DNA of 64,000 bases from Aquiluna borgnonia. Its GTDB lineage: Bacteria; Actinomycetota; Actinomycetes; Actinomycetales; Microbacteriaceae. Shown one piece after another: positions 9,389-17,603 of this stretch. Location: positions 620,001 through 684,000 of the forward strand of contig NZ_CP054056.1 of assembly GCF_013283855.1 (NCBI RefSeq). The letters run 5' to 3'. The notes below the pieces were generated by a model. That model had not been told where the DNA came from. It saw nothing but the letters and a program-made list of their open reading frames with translations, and did no database searches. How positions within the stretch are numbered: the stretch's first letter is position 1; each line of letters opens with the position of its first letter. The position numbers and the translations under genes were made by a program.

Positions 9389-10753
9389 CTAGATACCCAG
9401 GTTCGCCTCGAAGGCACCAGCCTCGAGTCTCGCCTTGACGTCGGTTAGGTAGCGGGAAGCATCCGCGCCATCGATGTGGCGGTGGTCATAGCTCAGGGCA
9501 AGGTAGACCATTGAGCGAATGGCGATTGAATCGTTGCCGTCTGCATCGGTGACTACCACCGGACGCTTGGTAACGACTCCGGTTCCAAGGATTGCGCTCT
9601 GCGGCAGGAAGACCACCGGGGTGTCAAACAGAGCACCGCGGCTTCCAGTGTTGGTGAGGGTAAAGGTGCCACCGCTTAGTTCATCCGGGGTCAGTTTGTT
9701 GCTTCGGGTGCGCTCCGCTAGTTCAGCAATCTGGCCTGCAATCTGTGCGATGTTTAGCGAAGCCGCATTCCGGATAACTGGTGTCAGCAAACCGCGCTCA
9801 GTATCAACAGCAAAAGAGATGTTCTCGGAGCCGTGGTAAACGATGTTTTCACCGTCAACGGTTGAGTTGATCTTTGGGTGTGACTGCAGACCCTCAGCCG
9901 CCGCCAGGGTGAAAAACGGCATGAAGTTGAGCTTGTTGCCGGTCTTTGCGACGAATGCACCCTGAACGTTTTTACGAAGGGTCGCAATCTTGGTCACATC
10001 GACCTCCACGACCGTGGTGAGCTGTGCCGAGTTCTGCATCGAAGCAACTGCTCTTTCAGCAAGGACCTTGCGAAGTCGAGACATCGGCTCCGAGGTTCCT
10101 CGAAGGGCAGAGACGGCTGCAGGCTGGTGAACAACCGGCGCACTCGAGGCCGCGACGGTAGCAGTTGGTGCCACGTGGGAAAGTACGTCTTCCTTGCGGA
10201 TGCGTCCGCCTACGCCAGTCCCCTTTACCTGAGCAAGGTCTACACCCATGTCGTTAGCTAGCTTCCGGACGATTGGGGTCACGTAGTTTGGATCAGACTC
10301 GTCTTGAGACTCTGAAATTGCTGGTGCAGCAGGTGCCACCGCTGGTGCAGCGACGGGGACAACGACTGGCGGCGCCACTGGTGCAACTACTGGAGCCGGG
10401 GTTACCGGAGCCGCAGCCGCAGCCGCAACTGGCGGTGGAACAACCACCGGGGCTTCAACGACCGGAGCGGGGGTAACTGCGGCTGGAGCGACAGCTACTG
10501 GCGCTGAAGCAGGCGCTGCACCCTCGCCAACGACAGCTAGGACTGCTCCGACGGCAACCGTCTCGTCCTCTTGGACACGGATTTCCTGCAGGATGCCGGC
10601 GACCGGGGAGGGGATCTCGGTGTCTACCTTGTCGGTGGAGACCTCAACCAGCGGCTCATCGATGGCCACTGTGTCGCCGACCTTCTTTAGCCAGCGCGTG
10701 ATGGTTCCTTCGGTAACAGATTCTCCGAGGGCTGGAAGTACTACTTCGCTCAT
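9389..10753 (-). CDS. sucB: 2-oxo acid dehydrogenase E2 component (dihydrolipoamide acyltransferase)
   Basis: Core acyltransferase of a 2-oxo acid dehydrogenase complex; it moves the acyl group from lipoyl-lysine to CoA. It is 454 aa. One lipoyl domain occupies about residues 1-75, with the modified lysine in STDKVDTEIP. A long alanine/proline/valine-rich linker covers about 76-150. The E1/E3-binding domain is at about 155-190 (TPIVRKLANDMGVD). The catalytic domain follows and ends with the active-site motif SYDHRHIDGADA. Many actinobacterial homologues carry two or three lipoyl domains; this one has a single one. Lpd (E3) lies 11 bases upstream on the same strand. Whether it serves the pyruvate complex, the 2-oxoglutarate complex or both cannot be told from sequence. 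Confidence 0.92.
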   Translation of the reverse strand: MSEVVLPALGESVTEGTITRWLKKVGDTVAIDEPLVEVSTDKVDTEIPSPVAGILQEIRVQEDETVAVGAVLAVVGEGAAPASAPVAVAPAAVTPAPVVEAPVVVPPPVAAAAAAPVTPAPVVAPVAPPVVVPVAAPAVAPAAPAISESQDESDPNYVTPIVRKLANDMGVDLAQVKGTGVGGRIRKEDVLSHVAPTATVAASSAPVVHQPAAVSALRGTSEPMSRLRKVLAERAVASMQNSAQLTTVVEVDVTKIATLRKNVQGAFVAKTGNKLNFMPFFTLAAAEGLQSHPKINSTVDGENIVYHGSENISFAVDTERGLLTPVIRNAASLNIAQIAGQIAELAERTRSNKLTPDELSGGTFTLTNTGSRGALFDTPVVFLPQSAILGTGVVTKRPVVVTDADGNDSIAIRSMVYLALSYDHRHIDGADASRYLTDVKARLEAGAFEANLGI

Positions 10754-10764
10754 TGTTGATTCCT

Positions 10765-12138
10765 TTAGGCGTGTGCGTGGAGTGGCTTGCCAGCGATAGC
10801 AAGGTGTGCCTCGCCGATGGCTTCGTTCATGGTTGGGTGGGCGTGGATGTGAGGTGCTACATCCTCGGGGTGAGCTTCCCAGTTCACGATCAACTGTGCC
10901 TCACCAATTTGCTCCCCGGCACGAGAGCCGATCATGTGGAAACCGACCACTGGACCATTGATCTGGCGAACTAGTTTCACGATTCCGGCGGTGCCCAAGA
11001 TGTTGCTCTTCCCGTTTCCGGCGAGGTTGTACTCGTAGGTGGAAACTGATTCGGAACCGTACTTTTCGCGAGCCTGGGCTTCGGTAAGTCCAACTGACGC
11101 AATTTCAGGCTCACAATAGGTAACGCGAGGGATTCCCATCTCGTCCACCTTCATGGGCTTGAGCCCGGCGATTTCTTCCGCAACGAAGATTCCCTGCATG
11201 AAACCGCGGTGTGCGAGCTGCAGTCCCGGGACGATGTCACCGACTGCGTAAACGCCTGGAAGATTAGTTTGCAAACGCTCGTTGGTTAGTACCCAACCGC
11301 GGTCCATCTGAACGCCCTGCTCCTCAAAGCCAAAGCCGGTTGCGTTCGGGCCTCTACCAACTGCGACAAGCAATATGTCAGCCGTGATTTGGTCGCCATT
11401 TTCTAGCTCTACCTGAACCCCAGATTCGTTCTGGGACACGGTCTTGAACTTGTTTCCAAGCTTGAATTCGATGCCGCGCTTTCGGTAGGCGCGCTCGAGT
11501 ACCTTGCTGATGGCTGGGTCCTCATTTGGAACCAAGCGGTCAAAACCTTCAATAATCACCACTTCGGCACCGAATGAGCGCCAAATCGATGCAAACTCAA
11601 CACCGATTACTCCACCGCCCAGCACCGCAACCTTCGAAGGTACGAAATCCATCTGCAGGGCCTGATCACTCGTAATGACGCGGCCTCCGATCTCAATCCC
11701 CAGCGTGCGGGTGTTTGAGCCGGTCGCAAGGATGACGTTTTTACCCGTGTAGTTCTCCCCGTTTACGGTCACAGTCTTGGGACCGGTTAGCCGGCCTTCA
11801 CCCTGGACGAAAGTGATGCTCTTAGAGCTAACCAGCCCGGTGAGACCCTTGTAGAGCTTGTCGATGATGGAGTCCCGGTACTTGTTTACCTGGGTCATGT
11901 CGATCGACTGAAAAGTCGCGTTCACGCCGAACATGGCGGATTCTCGAGTTACGTCAGCGACCTCAGCGGAGTGAAGCAGAGCCTTGGTCGGGATGCAGCC
12001 GCGGTGTAAACAGGTGCCACCGAGCTTGTCCCGCTCGATTAGAGCAACACTCATGCCCAACTGAGCGGAGCGAAGGGCTGCCGCGTAGCCACCACTGCCG
12101 CTTCCGAGGATTACGAGGTCAAAATTGTGATCGGACAT
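10765..12138 (-). CDS. lpd: Dihydrolipoyl dehydrogenase (E3)
   Basis: FAD-dependent enzyme that reoxidises dihydrolipoyl groups of 2-oxo acid dehydrogenase complexes and passes electrons to NAD+. It is 457 aa. The N-terminal FAD fold has GSGSGGYAAA, followed by the redox disulfide in GGTCLHRGCIPTKA. An NAD-binding fold has GGGVIGVEFAS. The C-terminal dimer domain has the catalytic HAHPTMNE. I chose the ATG at 12138 because GGAG lies 9 bases upstream; a TTG at 12162 in frame would add 8 residues without any support. It is followed closely by the E2 gene. Confidence 0.96.
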   Translation of the reverse strand: MSDHNFDLVILGSGSGGYAAALRSAQLGMSVALIERDKLGGTCLHRGCIPTKALLHSAEVADVTRESAMFGVNATFQSIDMTQVNKYRDSIIDKLYKGLTGLVSSKSITFVQGEGRLTGPKTVTVNGENYTGKNVILATGSNTRTLGIEIGGRVITSDQALQMDFVPSKVAVLGGGVIGVEFASIWRSFGAEVVIIEGFDRLVPNEDPAISKVLERAYRKRGIEFKLGNKFKTVSQNESGVQVELENGDQITADILLVAVGRGPNATGFGFEEQGVQMDRGWVLTNERLQTNLPGVYAVGDIVPGLQLAHRGFMQGIFVAEEIAGLKPMKVDEMGIPRVTYCEPEIASVGLTEAQAREKYGSESVSTYEYNLAGNGKSNILGTAGIVKLVRQINGPVVGFHMIGSRAGEQIGEAQLIVNWEAHPEDVAPHIHAHPTMNEAIGEAHLAIAGKPLHAHA

Positions 12139-12181
12139 ATAGCTACTCCAAGTTGTCGCCAAACAGCCCCAAGTCTAATAC

Positions 12182-13567
12182 CTAGCTGCTCGCCAAAGAG
12201 TCGGCCATGTCAATCAGCGTTCTAATCATCACACCGGTCGCCCCCTGCGGGGTTATGTCGTAGGCCGCAGCGTCATTATTCGCGCTGGGTGCGATGTCCA
12301 GATGTGCCCAGCTAGTCCCCTCTGGAACAAAGTCCTTCAAGAACTGTCCGCCCACAAGCATGCCGCCAGCGCGGTTTCCGATCTTGACGTTGGCGATGTC
12401 CGCAAGTTCTGAGTTGAGGATCTCACGCAGTTCAACTGGCAACGGCATTTCCCAGAGCAGCTCCCTGCTGCGTTGCGCGGATTCCAAGGCAAGCTTCACG
12501 GCAGCACCGGTCCCCATAAGCCCGGTGTAGCGGTTTCCGAGCGCGATGGTGGCCGCACCCGTTAGCGTGGCAACATCAACAATGTGATCAGGAGATAATT
12601 CGGCCGCGAGGCTCAATCCGTCGGCGAGCACTAGGCGGCCCTCAGCATCGGTGTTTAGTACTTCTACCGTTTTTCCGTTTCGAATCCGAATGACATCGCC
12701 CGGCCTCGTCGCCTCACCTGAAGGCATGTTCTCTGCAAGGCACATGAAACCGGTGACATTGATTTTTGTTTTCTTCAGAGCAATGCCAATCATGGCTCCA
12801 AGAACGGTTGCCGATCCCGCCATGTCGTACTTCATGCCAACCATGGACTCTGCAGGCTTGAGCGAAAGACCACCCGTGTCGAAGGTAATTCCCTTCCCAA
12901 CCAGAGCGAGGTGTTTTCCGCCGCCCGAATAGCTCAGTTTGACCAGTCTTGGTGGCCTTACGGAACCCTTGCCAACCGAAAGTATTCCGCCGCAGCGTTC
13001 CTGCTCTAATTTTTCCTGGTCCCAGATCTCAACGGTTATTCCGACAGCCTCTGCAAGTTCCTTCGCCTTCTCGGCGAGTAGTTCGGGGTAGAGGTCGTTG
13101 GCTGGCTGATTAATCAGCTCACGAATTCGCACGATGGTCTGTGCTGTGGTGAGTTCAGGCTCCAAGGTCAATTTGTCTGGGTGGACAATCACGACCTCTG
13201 AGTCAACGGGTTGCTCAGATTTGTAGGCGGAGGGAGTTTTCTGGCCCAAAATTACGCCCATCACTAGCTGCTTTGCTTCGGCCTCGTCAGCTGCCCTCAG
13301 CACCAGGGGAGCACCTGGCGCCATCCCCCTGAGCGCGTTCGCTGCAAAGTTCATGGGGTTGTATGTATCTCCGCAACCAATGATGAGCAGCGAGCGGTCC
13401 TCGAGCACGATTCGGGCCACGCTTCCAGGTTTGCTGTCAGCCTTTGCCAAAGTGCGCTGTTGGTCCGAAATAGTGTGAACTTGATCCTTTAGTCCACTTT
13501 TCAGATAGGGAATAGCTTCCTGGTGGATGGAATTTGGATTAGCTGAGGCGGTGGTTATTTTGATCAC
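12182..13567 (-). CDS. pepA: Leucyl aminopeptidase (M17 family)
   Basis: Cytosolic two-metal aminopeptidase that removes N-terminal residues from peptides. It is 461 aa. The M17 signature NTDAEGRLVLADGL is present, with metal-binding KGITFDTGG and KYDMAGSATV earlier and GATIALGNRYTG later. The start is GTG at 13567. A TAAGCT box lies 6 bases before it and there is no ribosome binding site, so the mRNA is probably leaderless. It diverges from the PAC2 gene across only 31 bases. Confidence 0.96.
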   Translation of the reverse strand: MIKITTASANPNSIHQEAIPYLKSGLKDQVHTISDQQRTLAKADSKPGSVARIVLEDRSLLIIGCGDTYNPMNFAANALRGMAPGAPLVLRAADEAEAKQLVMGVILGQKTPSAYKSEQPVDSEVVIVHPDKLTLEPELTTAQTIVRIRELINQPANDLYPELLAEKAKELAEAVGITVEIWDQEKLEQERCGGILSVGKGSVRPPRLVKLSYSGGGKHLALVGKGITFDTGGLSLKPAESMVGMKYDMAGSATVLGAMIGIALKKTKINVTGFMCLAENMPSGEATRPGDVIRIRNGKTVEVLNTDAEGRLVLADGLSLAAELSPDHIVDVATLTGAATIALGNRYTGLMGTGAAVKLALESAQRSRELLWEMPLPVELREILNSELADIANVKIGNRAGGMLVGGQFLKDFVPEGTSWAHLDIAPSANNDAAAYDITPQGATGVMIRTLIDMADSLASS

Positions 13568-13573
13568 CCAAAG

Positions 13574-13592
13574 AGCTTAGGTGAGTTAGTAT
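13574..13592. promoter_or_regulatory. Back-to-back -10 boxes of pepA and the PAC2 gene
   Basis: Minus-strand TAAGCT (13574-13579) stands 6 bases before the pepA GTG. Plus-strand TAGTAT (13587-13592) stands 6 bases before the PAC2 ATG. The whole space between the two start codons is 31 bases, so each -35 region would overlap the other gene's start. Both transcripts would be leaderless. Confidence 0.5.
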
Positions 13593-13598
13593 CTGGAC

Positions 13599-14501
13599 AT
13601 GAGCAAGCTGTATCGCGTCTATGGTGAGCGCACCGAGCTCAAGGGCCTCCCGTTGGTGGCGATGCTCTCAGGGTTCACCGATTCTGGAAGCACGATTTCA
13701 CAGCTGAGCGAGCATTTCTTTGCCCACCTCGACAACGAACTTCTGATCAGGTTCGACAATGATCAACTCTTGGATTACCGCTCTCGCCGGCCGGTCCTCT
13801 ATTTCGAGAAAGATCACATCGAGTCCTACGAGCCCAACACCCTCGGTATTTACCTTGTCCAGGATGAGGCTGAACAGAGTTTTCTGTTGCTCGAGGGCTA
13901 CGAGCCAGATTTCAAGTGGGAGGCATTTACCGAGGCGATTATTGAGATCGCTAAGGATTTCGAGATTTCTTCGCTCACCTGGGTCCACTCAATTCCGTTT
14001 CCGATTCCCCACACCAGGCCAATTGGCATCACCGTGTCCGGAAATCGTGCAGACATGATTGATCGCTTCAGCGAGTGGAAGCCGCAGACCCAGGTTCCTG
14101 GCAACATCGTACACATGCTCGAGTATCGCCTCAGCGCCGAATCACTTCCAGTGGTTGGGTTTGTCCTTTTGGTTCCGCACTACCTTGCGGATAACGAAGT
14201 GCCGGCTGCCGCACTCTCTGGCCTAGAGCTGATTACCGCTGCCACCGGACTGGTCTTCCCCTCCGATGAGATTCGAGAGCGAGCCAACAAGTTCGCAGCA
14301 AAGGTAGATGCGCAAGTGGAGGAAAATCAAGAGCTCTCAAAGCTAGTTGCAACGCTGGAGCAGACCTACCAGAGTGGCACCGGACCTTCAAGGGCTCCAA
14401 TCGGAAAGCCCTCCGCCCCAACTCCCAGCGCGGATCAGATAGCCGACGAGTTGGAGAAATACCTCTCGAGCATAAGAAGGAATTCTGAAGACTCGGAATA
14501 A
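13599..14501 (+). CDS. PAC2 family protein
   Basis: Protein of the PAC2 (proteasome assembly chaperone 2-like) family, common in actinobacteria just upstream of sigA. It is 300 aa. The N-terminal part has the family pattern LPLVAMLSGFTDSGST, and a middle segment (HSIPFPIPHTRPI) is typical. The C-terminal 70 residues are charged and probably helical or disordered. No enzyme motif is visible. A role with a proteasome cannot be assumed, since no proteasome gene is in this window. It starts at an ATG with no ribosome binding site but with a -10-like box 6 bases upstream. Confidence 0.85.
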   Translation: MSKLYRVYGERTELKGLPLVAMLSGFTDSGSTISQLSEHFFAHLDNELLIRFDNDQLLDYRSRRPVLYFEKDHIESYEPNTLGIYLVQDEAEQSFLLLEGYEPDFKWEAFTEAIIEIAKDFEISSLTWVHSIPFPIPHTRPIGITVSGNRADMIDRFSEWKPQTQVPGNIVHMLEYRLSAESLPVVGFVLLVPHYLADNEVPAAALSGLELITAATGLVFPSDEIRERANKFAAKVDAQVEENQELSKLVATLEQTYQSGTGPSRAPIGKPSAPTPSADQIADELEKYLSSIRRNSEDSE

Positions 14502-14525
14502 ATTTCAGGATTCTGCTCTTTTCCA

Positions 14526-14554
14526 CTGAACTGAAGCAAATTCAATGGCATAAT
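14526..14554 (+). promoter_or_regulatory. Possible sigA promoter
   Basis: CTGAAC (14526-14531), 17 bases, then CATAAT (14549-14554). The same CATAAT hexamer occurs before the tRNA cluster. Transcription would begin near 14561 and leave a leader of about 65 bases before the proposed sigA start. Confidence 0.45.
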
Positions 14555-14563
14555 TAGCTCCTC

Positions 14564-14599
14564 AAACCCTTAGCGAGTCTTCTGACTTGACAAGGGTTT
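14564..14599 (+). promoter_or_regulatory. Stem-loop in the sigA leader
   Basis: AAACCCTT and AAGGGTTT pair perfectly over 8 bp. Inside, after a 4x4 internal loop, AGTC and GACT pair around a TTCT loop. The structure ends 27 bases before the proposed sigA start. No T-run follows, so it does not look like an ordinary terminator. A post-transcriptional role is inferred. Confidence 0.45.
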
Positions 14600-14626
14600 A
14601 AACTCTGCCCAAAAAATGAGGTCATC

Positions 14627-15829
14627 ATCGCAACCGTATCCAAAGCCACCGCAAAAGCCACCAAGCCCAAGGCAAAAGCTAAGGGCGGTGTAGAGGCTGC
14701 CGCTGAAGATGAGGTCGACCTAGAGGACGAAGTCGACATCGAGTCTGTTGAAGACATCGTGGCCGAGGTGGTTGAGGCGGCAGAGGCTGTCGTGGAGGAC
14801 CCTGCAAAGGATGAGGATTTGGATTTGGCCACCGAGGTTGTGGCTCTTCCATCTGATTTAGTGGTGCTCAGCGACGACGACGATGACATTCCGGTTCAGA
14901 ACCTAACCATCTCCGGAGCGACAGCGGACCCGGTCAAGGACTACTTGAAGCAAATCGGCAAGGTCGCCCTGCTGAATGCCGAGCTCGAGGTAGAGCTTGC
15001 AAAGCGCATTGAGGCGGGCTTGTTTGCCGAGGAGCGCCTCGCCACCGCAAAGAGCCTCTCTCCTGCTGAGCGCAGAGATCTGTCATGGGTGGTCAAAGAC
15101 GGTGCTCGAGCCAAAAGTCACCTGCTAGAGGCAAACCTTCGCCTGGTTGTTAGCCTCGCAAAGCGCTACACGGGTAGGGGCATGCAATTCCTTGACTTGA
15201 TTCAAGAGGGTAACCTCGGTCTAATTCGTGCTGTAGAGAAGTTCGACTACACCAAGGGTTACAAATTCTCAACCTACGCAACCTGGTGGATTAGGCAGGC
15301 CATCACTCGCGCCATGGCGGACCAGGCTAGAACCATTCGTATCCCTGTTCACATGGTGGAGGTAATCAACAAGCTGGCCAGGGTTCAGCGCCAGCTGCTT
15401 CAAGATCTAGGCCGCGAGCCAACCCCAGAGGAATTGGCTGCCGAACTTGACATGACCCCGGAAAAGGTTGTCGAAGTTCAGAAGTACGGGCGTGAGCCAA
15501 TTTCTCTTTCCACGCCGCTTGGTGAAGATGGCGACAGTGAGTTTGGGGACCTGATTGAGGACACCGAGGCTGTCGTGCCTGCCGATGCTGTTGGTTTCAC
15601 CATGTTGCAGCAGGAGCTTGAGAGGGTTCTAGATTCGCTTCACCCCAGAGAGGCCGGAGTTATCAGGTCTCGCTTTGGGCTTGGAGATGGAGTGCAGATG
15701 ACTCTCGACCAGATTGGTGAGAAGTTCGGCGTTACCCGCGAGCGTATTCGTCAGATTGAATCTAAGACCATGTCGAAACTGCGTCACCCGTCTCGTTCGC
15801 AACTACTGCGCGACTATCTAGATAGCTAA
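14627..15829 (+). CDS. sigA: Principal RNA polymerase sigma factor, RpoD/HrdB type (proposed ATC start)
   Basis: Housekeeping sigma factor that directs RNA polymerase to most promoters. Region 1.2 starts at [11 protein letters not shown]. Region 2 contains the [20 protein letters not shown] segment and the -10-reading [17 protein letters not shown]. Region 4.2 ends with [19 protein letters not shown]. The first standard start in frame is GTG at 14759. The frame stays open and clearly coding upstream to a TGA at 14588: a Lys/Ala-rich stretch followed by an acidic stretch, as in other actinobacterial SigA N-termini. No ATG, GTG or TTG occurs there. ATC at 14627 is 5 bases after GAGG and would give an M-A-T-V-S-K start and a 400 aa protein. 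The product is certain; the start is an inference. Confidence 0.9.
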   Translation: MATVSKATAKATKPKAKAKGGVEAAAEDEVDLEDEVDIESVEDIVAEVVEAAEAVVEDPAKDEDLDLATEVVALPSDLVVLSDDDDDIPVQNLTISGATADPVKDYLKQIGKVALLNAELEVELAKRIEAGLFAEERLATAKSLSPAERRDLSWVVKDGARAKSHLLEANLRLVVSLAKRYTGRGMQFLDLIQEGNLGLIRAVEKFDYTKGYKFSTYATWWIRQAITRAMADQARTIRIPVHMVEVINKLARVQRQLLQDLGREPTPEELAAELDMTPEKVVEVQKYGREPISLSTPLGEDGDSEFGDLIEDTEAVVPADAVGFTMLQQELERVLDSLHPREAGVIRSRFGLGDGVQMTLDQIGEKFGVTRERIRQIESKTMSKLRHPSRSQLLRDYLDS

Positions 15830-17043
15830 TGCGCACAATCCTGGCCATGGCGGCCGGCAAGACCCTGCGGTTTTTGCTCCGTCGGGTAAGGCGCGGGGGT
15901 GGTTCTGCACTGCCAGGGACTTTGGCCTACAAGATTCAACCCCTGCTGTTAGAAAATGCCATCGCATCGGCCCCGCTCGGCCTGGTCGTTGTCAGTGGTA
16001 GTGCGGGTAAGTCCTCGACAACGAAGATTCTCGTTGAGCTGCTTAGGGCTCACGGCCTCAAGGTTTTTACTAATCCATCGACCGCAAACATCCGGCAGGG
16101 CTTCTACGCGGCAATTTTGCAGTTTGCCGACCTCAGGGGGCGGATCGATGCCGACATAGTTGTGATGGAGTGGGATGAGGGTCACGGGGCTGCTTTCTCT
16201 CAGACCCTCAAACCCAGACTTGCCGTTTTGACTAACGTCCTATCCGATCAGCTCGATAGATTCATTGATCCTGTTTACGTGGTCGAAAAGCTCGCGACCA
16301 TTGCGGGCAATTCCAGCCAAATTGTTTTCAATCGAGATGACAAAAACCTGAGTCAGTTCGCTGCTTCTCACCCAAATAGTCTCGGCTTTGGGCTGGGGGA
16401 GGAGCTAGTCAAAATTGGCCCGGACTACGCCCTGAATTTTGGCGAACATCCTGAACTTTCCAGGGATTGTCTTGTCGAATCAGCCACCGATGGGCAGCTC
16501 GAGCTTCGAGTCAAGGGCAGACTTGTGAAACTGTCGGGTGACTATGAGAGTCTTCCGAACGCCTTGAATACTGCAGCGGCTGTGCTGGCGGCTAGTGAGC
16601 TCACCTCACTTGACTTCGCCAAGGTGGTTTCCACCATTGAAACCCTTCCGCCGGTATTCGCTAGGGATGAGAATGCAATCATCAGGGGGCGAAAGGTCAG
16701 ATTGATGCTGGTTCAAAACCCGACCAGCTTTCAGCTCAACCTGGATAAGTTGAACACCACCCCAACCCCGCTGATGCTCATGGCGGGTAGGGACATTCAC
16801 GATCCGAGTTGGTTGTGGACGGTCGATTTCTCCAAACTCTCCAAAGTCGACGTCGTCGGAGGATTCAACGCCTACGAACTTGCACTCAGGCTCTTTTCTG
16901 CAGGAGTCCAAGTGAGCCAAGTAATACCTGAGATTGACAAGGCGAATGAGGCATTTTTGAGACTGGAAGGCGACAGTGCCACCATTTTGTTTTCTGCAGA
17001 TGCGATGCGAAGAACCCGCAGATACCTAGGGTTGGCCAAATGA
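15829..17043 (+). CDS. MurT-like Mur ligase family protein, divergent
   Basis: Resembles MurT, the ATP-using subunit of lipid II isoglutaminyl synthase, which activates the D-Glu alpha-carboxyl of peptidoglycan precursors. It is 404 aa. The Walker A motif GSAGKSST is at residues 57-64, a Mg-binding acidic motif MEWDEGHG at about 113, NVLSDQLDRF at about 136, FNRDD at about 167, and the C-terminal SWLW at 327-330. Differences from typical MurT: no four-cysteine zinc ribbon (only Cys214 is in the middle region), the residue after SWLW is Thr331 where I recall Asp, and the usual TYTAML motif reads FSADAM. It overlaps the sigA stop by one base and the GatD-like gene by 4 bases. I infer a Mur ligase-type reaction at the membrane, with a possibly changed amine donor. 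Confidence 0.8.
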   Translation: MRTILAMAAGKTLRFLLRRVRRGGGSALPGTLAYKIQPLLLENAIASAPLGLVVVSGSAGKSSTTKILVELLRAHGLKVFTNPSTANIRQGFYAAILQFADLRGRIDADIVVMEWDEGHGAAFSQTLKPRLAVLTNVLSDQLDRFIDPVYVVEKLATIAGNSSQIVFNRDDKNLSQFAASHPNSLGFGLGEELVKIGPDYALNFGEHPELSRDCLVESATDGQLELRVKGRLVKLSGDYESLPNALNTAAAVLAASELTSLDFAKVVSTIETLPPVFARDENAIIRGRKVRLMLVQNPTSFQLNLDKLNTTPTPLMLMAGRDIHDPSWLWTVDFSKLSKVDVVGGFNAYELALRLFSAGVQVSQVIPEIDKANEAFLRLEGDSATILFSADAMRRTRRYLGLAK

Positions 17044-17603
17044 CAAGGCTTTATTCATTTCAACCGCACTATTTCAACAACAATGGCGATCAAGGGAACC
17101 TAGAGGTTATAACTTCTGCCATCCGTGCCAGTGGTTCGAGCTTCAGCGTTGTCAATGAGCCCTCAAATGCTGATTTTGTGCTGATTGGCGATTGTTCCAT
17201 TGCTGTCGCCGCCAAGTATGAGTCGGAGCTCCGGGCGTTGGTACCCACGCTTTCTCTCAGGCTGGAATCCGGTTTGCCAACTCTGCTGGTGGGGCGAAGC
17301 TATGAGCTATTGGCCTCAGACTTGGGCATCGAACTTGATTTCACAGATCGAGTCTCAGCATTCGTATCAGAGCAAGATGGCGATAGTGAAATTTGGGGCT
17401 ACCACAACTCTTTGGTCTCAAGCCCAAAGGTTTTTCGCAAGGGAAATTTCATCGCCACCACATTATTTGGTCCGTTGCTCGCTAAGAACCCACATGTTTT
17501 GAAGAGCATGGTTGGAGCCATGGGTGTGGAGATTAAGTTGGAGCGGATGGGGGCGTTGGAGGCATTGGCCGCCAAGGCCCGAAGCAACACTACTTTTGGC
17601 TGA
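17040..17603 (+). CDS. GatD-like protein lacking the amidotransferase active site
   Basis: Resembles GatD, the glutaminase partner of MurT. The N-terminus YFNNNGDQGN matches the family's YGDRGN block, GYHN matches the GFEN block, and FGPLLAKNP matches HGPLLxKNP. The catalytic positions are changed. The nucleophile-elbow block, normally like AVCGGYQLL, reads LVGRSYELL, putting Gly85 at the Cys position. The catalytic His is Phe143. The only cysteine is Cys52, elsewhere. At 187 aa it is also shorter than the usual 230-250 aa. It cannot be a normal glutaminase. It overlaps the MurT-like gene by 4 bases (ATGA), so the two products probably form a complex. The last 14 bases overlap the convergent DUF7455 gene. 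Confidence 0.8.
   Translation: MTRLYSFQPHYFNNNGDQGNLEVITSAIRASGSSFSVVNEPSNADFVLIGDCSIAVAAKYESELRALVPTLSLRLESGLPTLLVGRSYELLASDLGIELDFTDRVSAFVSEQDGDSEIWGYHNSLVSSPKVFRKGNFIATTLFGPLLAKNPHVLKSMVGAMGVEIKLERMGALEALAAKARSNTTFG

Noticed and set aside
14616-14693. 25-codon frame starting at ATG 14616 as an upstream ORF of sigA
   Set aside because: It has little room for a ribosome binding site and its Pro/Lys-rich product resembles nothing. The sigA frame explains this sequence better.
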